From Chrysoporthe austroafricana (lineage: Eukaryota; Ascomycota; Sordariomycetes; Diaporthales; Cryphonectriaceae): 64,000 nt of DNA. Made by a program: the position numbers and the translations under genes. The stretch covers positions 930,001 through 994,000 of the forward strand of contig JYIP02000010.1 of NCBI GenBank assembly GCA_001051155.2, given 5' to 3'. The notes under the pieces were generated by a model. It was not told the DNA's origin and did no database searches. It was given only the letters and a program-made list of their open reading frames with translations. This document shows, one piece after another, positions 20,881 to 31,380 of this stretch (the first letter of the stretch is position 1; every line of letters begins with the position of its first letter).

Positions 20881-22723
20881 AACGGAAGCTTGGAGATGAC
20901 CTCGATATCCTGTGGCCATGTGAAAGCCGTTCACCCTGTCGTCTCAGACAGAGTATGACAGCCTCACGCCGCCCGCGCTCCGGACCTCGCCCGTCGAAGC
21001 GCCTCGACGAGAGGTATTGGAAGCTCGCTCTGCTCCAGCCGTGCCCGTGCAGCCAGCCTGGTTCTTCGGCGACCAAGCACCAGATGCTGCCCTTCAGGAG
21101 CAGTGAGCGTGTGTTCGTGATATACAGATTGGCAAGCTGGCAGCGTAGCGGTTCCCGTCCTTGCATCCGGGCACTGTTTTCGCCATACAAATGCATATGA
21201 CCAAAGATGCTAGGCCATGTATAGGGGCTTGCTTGTGTGTGGTATCATCACGATGATCTGTCGTTGGCCCTCCCTTGCCGGCGAGAAGGTGGAAAGGCCA
21301 TCACACCAGAGCTGATTACAGAGAGGAGTACCCAGGCCCCGGCTGTCCAGACGCGCTTAGCAGGAGGATTTGGTCCGGTACTGTGCATTAAAGACTGCAT
21401 TGAAGAGTAGTTGATTGGGCTGCACTGCTGCAGCAGCTCGTGACGAGCCGCGGCAGCCCCGGGCTAAAAGCTCCAGCCAGCCCACAGCACCGGCCCCAGG
21501 GTTGGCACCATAGCCGGTCGTATACTGCAGTAGACAGTCCTTGGGCTCTGCGATTTGGGTGTGCCACTCAAAGGATGACCGGTCGGTTGAGTACGCCGGG
21601 AGCTGAAAGTCTGTGGTAGAGATGTTGACAGCTTCAGGAAGGATTGTGGCCAATGTGCTGGAGGACATCTGAGGATGGATTTGCCCTCCCGCAGCCTGAG
21701 AGAGAATACCCTTGGCCCCTAACCCTGCTCTTGCAAGGCACGCAAGGTACCGTGCGACCAGGTGCTTATCGATAAGCCGAGTATCTCTTGGGTACCGTGA
21801 CAGCTCCCTCCCGGACAGCTGCATCTTCCTTGCCACACAGATCACCTGAGTCCTGGTATGGGCAGGGAGAAAGACTTGAATGAATGAGTTCTATCTCGTA
21901 GGTTCGTAGCAGAGGTCGAGACAGAGAGAAAGAAAGAGATCTCAATTTCATGCCGTGCTTGTCTGGTGGTTGATATTCAACAGATACTCGTACTGGGGTA
22001 CACGGTACCACAGCGGGGTACGTACCGGCTTAGCGTGGATAGCCCCTGCCAGCATCCCATAAAAATTACGTCGTTGTAGGTCAACAAATGGAAAGATTCA
22101 TCCAGCTTCAGGCAGCCCAGTGTACATTTGTACCTTGTACGTCCGTACACGCTGAATCCCTTCGCCTCTGCGCGCAACCACATCACATCACGATCATCAT
22201 CGTCGCCGCCACCTAAGAGCACCGTCGCATCAGACAGGGCAGACAATCGCCCTCCCTCCCCAACGAGAGCAGAGAGAGACTCGCCAATTGCCTCAGATAC
22301 TGCCAGTCTCTCTGGCTCCTGCAGCCATAACCTTGACCAGCCAGATTAAGAGCCTGCCCGCCCAGTACTATAGTACCTGGCACTGCCTAGCAAGGATACC
22401 CCGCCGTCCGACCACCCGCCGATTCTGCCCTGACAGCACCGCAGGACCAAGGAAGCTTCTAGCCTCGCAGCCTCGCAGCCCCATCCAACCTCGACATCAT
22501 CCCCCACCCCATCGAGCATCCAGCCGCCTGACGGACACCGCGCCGACGCTGACGCTGAAAGATAGCAGCTCCCCGTGGCCGCTCGACACCGAGAGACCCA
22601 GCCTCCCTCGCGCCCCGACGGCTTGCCTTGGCCCTCTCGACGCTCTCCCTGCTCGCCACCCTTCACGTCGACGTCGACATCCACGTCCACGCCCACAGCC
22701 CCCTTCCGACCGCACCTCCCGAG
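20881..22723. other. Intergenic region and tps1 leader
   Basis: Contains the bZIP 3' region and about 700 bp of CT/CA-rich tps1 upstream sequence. One CCCCT (stress-element core) lies at 22043-22047, too common to weigh much. No gene is supported. Confidence 0.4.
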
Positions 22724-24397
22724 ATGGCAGGCGAGGAGCCCAACCTCAACGATGGCAGCCGCCTACTCATCATCTCCAACCGCCTGCCGCTGACCATCAA
22801 GCGCACCGACGATGGCCAGTACAACTTCTCCATGTCCTCGGGCGGCCTGGTCACAGGCCTGAGCGGCCTGTCCAAGACCATGACCTACGAGTGGTACGGC
22901 TGGCCCGGCCTGCAGGTCCCCGACGCCGAGGTCGACCTGATGAAGGAGAGGCTCAAGAAGGAATGCGACGCACATCCTGTCTTCGTTGACGACGACCTCG
23001 CCGACAAGCACTACAATGGCTTCTCCAGTACGCCGGCTTTCTTTCTTGTCCCCCCCGCCCTTCCCCGCCCCAACAATCCAAGATTCTGACTGCCGCCTCC
23101 TGCAGATGAGATCCTCTGGCCCCTCTTCCACTACCACCCCGGCGAGATCACCTTCGACGAGTCCGCGTGGGCCGCCTACCACGAGGTCAACCAGCTCTTC
23201 GCCAAGACCGTCGCCGCCGATGTCCAGGACGGCGACATGATCTGGGTCCACGACTACCACCTCATGCTGTTGCCCCAGATGCTGCGCGAGCTCATCGGCG
23301 ACTCCAAGAAGAACGTCAAGATCGGCTTCTTCCTGCACACCCCCTTCCCCTCCTCCGAGGTCTACCGGATCGTCCCCGTCCGCGAGGCCCTCCTGTACGG
23401 CGTCCTGCACTGCGACCTGATCGGCTTCCACACCTACGACTACGCCCGCCACTTCCTCTCCTCCTGCAGCCGCATCCTCTCCACCACCACCACCCCCAAC
23501 GGCGTCGACTTCAACGGCAAGTTCGTCACCGTCGGCGCCTTTCCCATCGGCATCGACCCCGAGAAGTTCGTCGAGGGGCTTAAGCAGCCCAAGGTGCAGG
23601 AGCGCATCGCCGCCCTGTCGCGCAAGTTTGAGGGCGTCAAGCTGATCGTCGGCGTCGACCGCCTCGACTACATCAAGGGCGTCCCCCAGAAGCTGCACGC
23701 GCTCGAGGTCTTCCTGACCGAGCACCCCGAGTGGATCGGCAAGATCGTGCTGGTCCAGGTGGCCGTGCCGTCCAGACAGGATGTCGAGGAGTACCAGAAC
23801 CTCCGAGCCGTTGTGAACGAGCTGGTCGGCCGCATCAACGGCCGTTTCGGCACCATCGAGTTCATGCCCATCCACTTCCTGCACCAGTCTGTCAGCTTCG
23901 ACGAGCTGACCGCCCTCTACGCCGTCAGCGACGTGTGCTTCGTCACCTCCACGCGCGACGGCATGAACCTGGTCTCGTACGAGTACATCGCCACGCAGCG
24001 CGAGCGCCACGGCTCGTTGGTCCTTTCCGAGTTCACCGGTGCCGCCCAGTCGCTGTCCGGGAGTCTGATTGTCAATCCGTGGAACACGGAGGACATGGCG
24101 AACGCCATCCACGAGGCCGTCACCATGAGCGCCGAGCAGCGCGAGGCGAACTATAAGAAGCTTGAGAAGTACGTGTTCAAGTACACGAGCGCGTGGTGGG
24201 GCAAGCAGTTCGTCGCCGAGATGAAGAGGCTGGACGCCAGCGCGGGCGCCGGGAATGGGATCGGCAACGGCCCACCAAAGATTCCCCTGAAGGACAGGGT
24301 CGGGGGTGCCATCAAGGGCGCCGTGGACGCGGTGACGGGGAGGGATGGCAAGGCGGATGCTGAGGCTGAGAAGGCCGAGGAGAAAACCGCCGCATAG
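22724..24397 (+). CDS. tps1: Alpha,alpha-trehalose-phosphate synthase (UDP-forming), TPS1 subunit
   Basis: Exons 22724-23027 and 23106-24397 (78-nt intron, acceptor CTGCAG) give 531 residues. The enzyme makes trehalose 6-phosphate from UDP-glucose and glucose 6-phosphate in the cytosol, for stress protection and control of glycolytic influx. GT20 landmarks run in order: LLIISNRLPLTIKR, SSGGLVTGL, WVHDYHLMLLPQMLRE, IGFFLHTPFPSSE, LIGFHTYDYARHF, GVDRLDYIKGVPQK, VAVPSRQDVEEYQ, STRDGMNLVSYEYIATQ and SEFTGAAQSL. These include the R/K and DGMNLV residues that hold the nucleotide sugar. There is no phosphatase domain, as expected for the TPS1 class. The start at ATG 22,724 agrees with the family. 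The C-terminal ~50 residues are a low-complexity Ala/Glu tail. Confidence 0.97.
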
Positions 24398-26091
24398 GCC
24401 GACAGTGTCTTGTCGTGGGTGGGAAGAGCCGAGTGAGCATCATCACGGAGTACACAAAAGGCGTCACATAGACCGTCCACTAATCTCGCCGCGGAAGAGC
24501 TCACGGGGGGCAGGTTACATCCGAAGCCGGGCGGGTGAGAGTCTCGTCGGTTTCACGGGTGACGATATGGGCGTCAGGCGGACCGGCGTGGCAGCATGGT
24601 ATAGACAGGCATTTCTTACGTGTTAGGGTATCTGTAGCATTGGAGTTGGACAACAAGCTTTTTCCCCCTCAAAAATACGCATCCGTTCTCCTGTCTGCGG
24701 CTAACATATGCCCCCTCCACCCGTGCACTCTTTCATTGTCCGAAGGCCATAACCTGTATCGCGCCTCTCGTGGTCCAGACACGGTGCACAACTATCCCGC
24801 TACATCCTTTTGGTGGCATTCTGCCCACGCACCCCAAGGACATCAAACGGACGGGTCATCTCCCGTGCCAGTGCTCTGTGGTGTGCCCGCCCTTTGTGAC
24901 CGCCCCACTAGCCTCCAGCTCTGACGGGGCGTCACAGGTGCACCCACCGCCGCCGGTATGCCGGTGCCGTGTAGACCGTGGGGTCGGATGTATCCACCGC
25001 GGCCCTAGTCGCAGGCTTTCCGCCCTCATTCGGTGGCCGCCGCGAGGTAAGCGAGCTCGGCGGTCTAGGGGTCGTCGGCGCACCACTAGGCGTGAATCCG
25101 TGTCTTGGGAGACTGGACTGGCCGGGGATCTTGCCCGGCTGGGTTGGTTCGAGCAACCTGACGGAGGTTGGCTGTCGGTGAGGGGGTAACCGAGGATCTT
25201 TCGACAGGTCCATGGATGGCTTTCGAGCGTCTAGAATGGTGAGATTCGGAGGGGCATGCCTCAGCGCCCGATGATACTGCTCTAAAGATTCTCCGGGAGA
25301 TCATCTGAGGGGCTTTGAGATATAAGTGTAAGAATACAGAGCTGGATCATCGCAATCCTTGGCTGGCTTCGAAATCATAGGCTATCTATTCTGCAAGGGT
25401 TCACGATGCTAACCGCGGCCAGATACTCTGGAATTACCCCTAGACCAGACTGCATAGAGATGAGCATTACGACTATCCTATGAAGAAGAATAGGCTGCCA
25501 TAATGTTCGCTTGTTCAGTGGCTCGGTCCTTGCTTGTGATCCAAAAACCGTTTTGGCATGCGGGACTCATCCGATCCCGGTTGTTGCGGCATCTCACAAA
25601 CAGCCCAACATAAATAACTCGTAATTTGTTCATGACCTGATTGTTCGTGCCGTTTCCGAGGAGCAGTTACACTGAGCTGAGAGGCGCCGTCTGGTCCATG
25701 CAAATAGATCGAGCCCTGCGCGCCCCATTCCTCAAGGGAGGCCTTCGAGTAGACGAATACGTAGCCTATCGTACGATGTGAAACAGACGACCACACAGAC
25801 TAATAAATAATAAACGAATATGGGTGCCCGACGAGCCTGGGGACTGCTCAGATTGCTAGGCACTGCTGACTATACCTGTTCCACTTCAGACTCGGGGCAT
25901 GTACATCTTGTCTAATGATGTCTAGATCTGTAGTTATCTATTGAGGGGATAACAGAGTGACACCCGACCAGTGCGGCCATGGGCTCAATGCGAAATCATC
26001 TGCCCCTTACTTGCCATTCGCTTCACAAATTGGCCGCCTGTAGGGTGGAGACAAGAGCCATACAACTCAGCCCCCGTCGGAGACCCTCTTC
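24398..26091. other. Intergenic region
   Basis: About 1.7 kb between the tps1 stop and the convergent permease stop. Nothing protein-like or repetitive stands out. Confidence 0.4.
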
Positions 26092-27820
26092 TCAGCGCTC
26101 CGACTTTGCAAGCACAATATCGATGACTCCCACATTGGGGCCCTTCCAGTGCCGCCTCGCGCGCACGAACCAGAGCACCAGCGCCATCAGGAGCACCACG
26201 CCCATGATCGGCCCGCTGTAATTCATGTTGGTCACCGTCACGGGGATCGTCGAGGGGAACGGCAGGAAGACGATGGCCCAGCAGGTGAACAGGAGCGCCC
26301 AGATGTTGACCCACACCCCCCACCGGCCGAGGTTCCACTCCCCCAGCTTGAGCTCCCGGCCCTCGGCGCGGGCGTTCCACCGAGCGTGGAGCATCGAGCC
26401 CACCGCGATGGCGTAGCTGATGTAGCACGCCAGCCCGCACAGCGCCGCGATGGCACCGTAGGCGATGTACGCCCCGGCGTTGACGTTGAGGAGACACAGG
26501 ACGCAGTCGATGGCCGTGACGAGCACGACGGCGCGGATCGGCACGCGCTGCTTCGGCGAGACGTAGGCGAAGTAGCTCGGCAGGCCCCCGTCGCGCGCCC
26601 AGGCCCAGGTGAGCCGCGACGTCGAGGCTATGGAGGCGAGGGTGACGTTGAGCCCGTTGATGAACATGCCCGTCATCATCGCCGTGGTCGCGCCCGTGGA
26701 CCCGGTCGTCCGCAGCAGGATCTCCTGGATGGGCATGCTGGCGGACAGAACGTCGTCGATGTCGCCCATCGCGATCAGCACGACAATCAGCATGATGAAG
26801 CCCACGCAGCCGTTGGTGAAGATCGACCAGAACGCCGCCTTGGGGATACTCGTCTTGGACTGGCGGGCCTCTTCGCCCATGTGGATTACGCCCTCATGAC
26901 CTGTGGGCCGTCAGCATGAGAGACTGACTGTAAGTGTCAGACCGCGCTGCTCCGTGAGCTGAGCGCCCCCTCTCCCTTCCTAGGCAACGTACCAGTGAAG
27001 CACCAGATTGCTGTCAGCATTCCCACGTTCGAAGCCACAAACGAGCTAGTCCACCCCGAGGAGATATTCGTCGACACAATAAAGGACGCCTGGTTCCGAA
27101 CGCCCATGACGGCCAGGACCACGATAAAGATCACGAACTCGGCCCCATACAGGAGGCCAGCGATGACCTCGATCCAGGGGATGATCTGGAAGGCGTGGGT
27201 ATTCAGCAGCCCCTGGAAGATGCTGAAGGCGATGGAGATGATCGCTGTCTTCCACCCGGTCGTGACGTAACCTGGGTTGTTCATGGAAATCATGGCCTCC
27301 AGGACGATGACGTTGATATTCGTGCAGCCGGCGATAATCGAGACGTAGGCGAACCAGGTTGTCCAGCCCTGGATCCACGTCGCGATCCGCTTCGTCCTAC
27401 CCACGGACAGCGCCCAAGTCCAGTGGTATTGGGCACCGGCAATCGGCTGGATAGAGGCCATCTCGCACAGGGACGCGGACTGGCCCAGGGCTCCGAGGAA
27501 GACGACAAGGTAGCTGATCAGGAGGGTCCTCGGGCCGCCATTATAGAGGGCATAATACATGTTGCTAGCGGCCCAGTTCAGCACGGGTCCCTCGAAGGGT
27601 CAACTAGTAGCGAAACTTACGCGAGGACAGCCCCCCATGTTGACATATAACTTAAGCTGAACGCGAAGAGGTGAGCCAGAGAGAACAGCTTCCTCGTGCG
27701 CGTCTGTCTCTCGAGGCTGTCTGCATCTCCTGGCCGCGAGATGTCAACGGAGACGTGGACGGACCCGTCTTTTGGCGGAAACGTCGACACGCCCATTCTG
27801 GTCGGATCTAGGGAGTCCAT
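26092..27820 (-). CDS. Amino-acid/GABA/choline-type permease (APC superfamily)
   Basis: Exons 27621-27820, 26993-27564 and 26092-26900, with introns of 56 and 92 nt, encode 526 residues. The start is ATG 27,820. A hydrophilic N-terminus is followed by about 12 membrane spans. Visible landmarks are FSLAHLFAFSLSYMSTWG (TM1), GALGQSASLCEMASIQPIAG with AQYHWTWAL (TM2-loop), CFTGHEGVIHMGEEA across the second splice, SIPKAAFWSIFTNG, ASTSRLTWAWARDGGLP and NIWALLFTCWAIVFLPFP. These fit the fungal GABA/choline permease group that imports amino acids or amines at the plasma membrane. The exact substrate cannot be read. The E-G-x-x-H-M-G-E-E-A element after TM6 is characteristic and confirms the join. 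No truncation is seen. Confidence 0.93.
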
Positions 27821-29478
27821 CTTCAGGCCCGGAAGCTCGGCACGATGCGGCAGCGGACCCAAGGATGCGAGGAAGTCAGAGGCACCGAGCAGAACTGAGC
27901 GTATGAAAATAGAACGGTGGTGGGATGAGCACGAGGGTGCGAAGGGCTGGTGTGACCTATCGACACGAGCGAGGAAGATCAGCCTACTTCTGCCTCGAAC
28001 CGTTGCCTCTACACCTACGGGCCCCCGGCTCGCCTCGTCGTCCTGCGGAGCTGCTTTCCTATCAAGACTGCCAACATCGCGCCTCTGCGTTGCATTTTCC
28101 GCAGCAGCCTGCCTTCAAGATCGCACTCGCGTAGCGGTGGTTAGCTGCACAAGACAGCGGGGACGCCGGGGCACGCGCTCATCCTGAGCCGGAAACGCAC
28201 CAGAGTGGATATAGATATTACCATTTGGGCAAACGTCCGGCGGCCCGTCTATTAGGAGGCTGCACCGGATTCGACATCCGTGCCACGTATGTGGCCGGGG
28301 CGGCCCGTTTAATCGGGGTCGCTTGACAGACGAAAGTATATTCTGTCAGCTAGCTGGCAGGGGGGGGGTGGACGAGGGCGTGGCTCCCAACAGCCCAGCG
28401 CAAGCTGAGCTTGCGCACCACCGCCTTGGTCTGCTCAGTCTCTGCGTGAGCACACGCCTGCAGTCTCCTCCTATCTCCTCCTATCTCGGCAGGTTCTACG
28501 GGCAGAAGACAGCGGGCTGGCCTCACCAGCCGCGACGACTTTCCAGCTGTGCCCAGGGAGCTGCTCACGTTAGTCCCAATATAATTAACTTTCGGTGGGT
28601 ATGATATCGCAGGGTAGTATGACGCCACTTCCGGGCTGTAAAGAAGCAGAGTCGCCCTTCTGTTCCACAATTAGTCGTGCCTCACGGAGAGGATAGAGAG
28701 TACCTAGGTAGTAGAAGGCTGTTAACTGTACGGTCCGGGCCAGTGACCGAGTTCCCCATCGCCCACTGTAGGCTATCGAAGACGAGACTGCGAAGGCCCG
28801 GCGCAAAGCTCTACGCTCTACCTAGGTACGCGAAGACCGACTTGGCTGCGTATAAATTACGGAACGTCCTAAAGCACATGGCTGTTTTCAAAGGGTATAA
28901 GCAAAGCCCAACTGGGCTGAGGGCCCTGGGGAGCACTGCAGCCAAGATCTTACGCCGCCTATGGGAGAGATCCATGCGGGCGGAACACTCGCGAGCTGTC
29001 AGGGGCAGTGGCCTTGTCGAGCCTGAATCGTGTTAGGACGCCACGTCCAGACCGCTACCCTTTAATAATTCATCCGGCCGAGGGACAAAACTTGAGGAAC
29101 TTCCGAGGCAAACGATTTTCAGTACATTTTCCTTTTAATCTGGAGCCGAATCATGACACAGGAGACATCGGGCCAAGCAGCAGAAGGACTCAGCCAAGCT
29201 GACTGCGGTGCGCACAAGAAAGAGAAAGTTTATCGAGCCAGACTGCCACTATAGGCCAGACATGGATTCTATTACGCTCTTTACGCCGCACTGGGCCCTG
29301 TAGATTGGATTGTATTATGTCCCCTGAATCCCACTTCTCTTATGTCTTTTCCAAATAACCATATGCTGAGATCAAAAAGGCAACATGGGGTTCTGTAGAT
29401 CCGAACAGCTCCCCATAGTCTCTCGTTTGCCCGCTCGGTCGTACTTCGGATCCCACGCAGTCCCTATGCTCGCAGACG
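27821..29478. other. Intergenic region between divergent membrane-protein genes
   Basis: About 1.65 kb shared upstream of the permease and the rhodopsin-like gene. It contains a G9 run at 28360-28368 and a hairpin at 28398-28416. No gene supported. Confidence 0.4.
28398..28416. repeat. Perfect 8-bp inverted repeat with 3-nt loop
   Basis: GCGCAAGC-TGA-GCTTGCGC forms a stable hairpin or a dyad binding site between two divergent genes, ~580 bp upstream of the permease start. Confidence 0.7.
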
Positions 29479-30810
29479 ATGGCCTACCATGCCGACGCTC
29501 CTTGGCTACCGCTGACAGAGGACGACCACGCCGCCTGGGTCGCCACGGCAACATTAATCTTCTTTGTCTACGCTACCTTTGGCGTCATAGCCAAACTCTT
29601 CATTCGCTTCAGAGTCCGCGGGTTCCAGCCTAACGACTATGCGCTCCTGGCGGCGATGGTCTTTTTCACCATCGCCGTCGCCTGCTTGTTGCGAGGCTGT
29701 ACAATTGGCCTCGGGCGGCATCAAACAGCCCTGACCGCAGAGGCGTTGGTCGAATTCAGCAAGGCAAGCTCAGCTCTCTCTGCCGATGAGAATATAACCG
29801 GATCCGCTTAACTGACCAGAGCACGTAATACGCAGCTTTATTATTGTTCTTATCTGGCCAGCATGGTGGCCTCGACATGTAGCCGGCTCTCAATATGTCT
29901 TCAATTCCACGCGATCAACAGCTTTGGGCGGTTCGAGTCTGCCAATTACGCCCTCGGCTCCCTCATCCTGCTCTCTGGTCTCAGCGGCACCATCGCGGCC
30001 TCCTTTCAGTGCCGCTTGCCATCGCCTTGGTTGATGCAGAGCGCAGACGCGTGTCCCGCCCGCTACGCCATCTATTTGTTCGTCCATATCACGAGCATCC
30101 TGATGGACGTCGGGTTGACGGTCCTGACGATTGCGATGCTGTGGCGGGTCCGAATGACCATAGGCGTCAAGTGTCGAGTCATCGCTCTCTTCTCGACGCG
30201 GGTGCTGTGAGTCCATTTGCCAGCTCTCTCCCCCCAGCATCTCCCGCGGTTTCCTCCCGGACCGCTGCGCCTCTGCACCCATATTGACAAGACACACAGC
30301 GTGCCCGCGGTGACTATCCCCTGCCTGACCACGGCCCACGATTTCCTGCACGACTATTCCGATCTGACCTGGTCCGCCGTCTGGCCGACGATCTGGCTGC
30401 AGATCTCCACCGGGCTGTCGATCCTGACGGCCTGCATACCCAGCCTCAAGGCGGTGCTCGACAGCTGGCTGGGCCACGTGGGCTCGGCGCCGATGGATGT
30501 TCCCTACGAGTTGGAGAGGCGCGACGGGGTCACCGTCGTGAAGGCTTCAGCCACGGACGTGTACGACGGGGGCACAGCGGCCCCGGCCAGCCTGGGCAGC
30601 AGGGACCACGGGCATTGGACGCGAAGATTAGACGAGCTAGACGGCCTCGCGATCCTCAATGAGAGACCGCCCTCGACGGGCGAATCTGCTCGGAGGCTGA
30701 CGGGCGAGCCCAGGAGCGATCCCGCAAGTGATGCTCGTGCCAGCTCGGATGGGGCGCATGGGAGCGTGAGTTCCTTGCTGACGGAGGGAGACCCGGGGAA
30801 GATTTCGTGA
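29479..30810 (+). CDS. Fungal rhodopsin-like seven-helix membrane protein
   Basis: Exons 29479-29763, 29836-30206 and 30300-30810 give 388 residues. Seven spans can be assigned in order: TM1 ATATLIFFVYATFGVIAKLF, TM2 from YALLAAMVFFTIAVAC, TM3 from KLYYCSYLASMVASTC, TM4 ALGSLILLSGLSGTIAASF, TM5 from YAIYLFVHITSILMD, TM6 across the splice FSTRVLVPAVTIPCL, and TM7 WLQISTGLSILTACIPSLK. The ACIPSLK end is a hallmark of the fungal rhodopsin-domain family, which is related to PTH11-like receptors. Its role is unknown; sensing is inferred. The first intron starts AAG|GCAAGC, a GC-AG intron, since no GT donor joins the helices. The C-terminal ~110 residues are cytoplasmic, polar and Ser/Asp-rich. Confidence 0.87.
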
Positions 30811-31380
30811 AGGATATTACTATTGATAGGCAGAATCAATGAAATTCAGCTATCTAAAGTGCACTGTGGTATCTACATAGGTAGCTACATAAACATGTCC
30901 TTTCAAGATCCTCATTTCCCATCAGCCGCCACTTGTGCTCCACGCCCAGCTGTGCAGCTCAGATGGAACGGAATAAGACACCCGGAAGGATCAATGATCA
31001 GGCCAAAGCAGAAGAAATGGGATGTAATCGCGTGGGGGAGGTATCTAGGGCAGAAAACGCAGGCCATCAAAATCGCACAACGAAATAGAAAGGTCAGTCC
31101 ACGGCCGTACTAGCAATTTAGCGAGTGTTCGTCTCAGGTAACCCTGTCGCCACGCCTAGCCTGCTGTTCAGGTCGTCGGGAAATATCAAAAAGGCCACCA
31201 GGCCCATGCCCGCCACTCCAGGGCCTCTATGTCATATCGTGCCACGTGTGTTGTGCTGTTCCGGAGCGCGAGGGTTGGATCTTGTGTAACAAGCCAGATA
31301 TGAACCAGGGGCTCGTTATTAGCACGTCGTTGGCTTCGCAAGGAAAAGCAGATGAACCAACGTCGGAGCCCTTGCGCCGC
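30811..31380. other. Short intergenic gap
   Basis: 570 bp between two converging genes. No feature seen. Confidence 0.4.

Noticed and set aside
21357..21845. Possible 162-residue minus-strand protein
   Set aside because: No ATG at the open start, no family resemblance and no splice partners.
22043..22047. CCCCT stress-response element upstream of tps1
   Set aside because: A single 5-bp match nearly 700 bp from the ATG is expected by chance.
22763..24112. 449-codon open frame antisense to tps1
   Set aside because: An effect of the strong GC third-position bias of tps1. It is Asp/Val/Gly low complexity with no family.
25141..25160. GGTTCGAG stretch resembling a tRNA B box
   Set aside because: No A box or cloverleaf can be drawn around it. 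Other GGTTCGA occurrences also failed.
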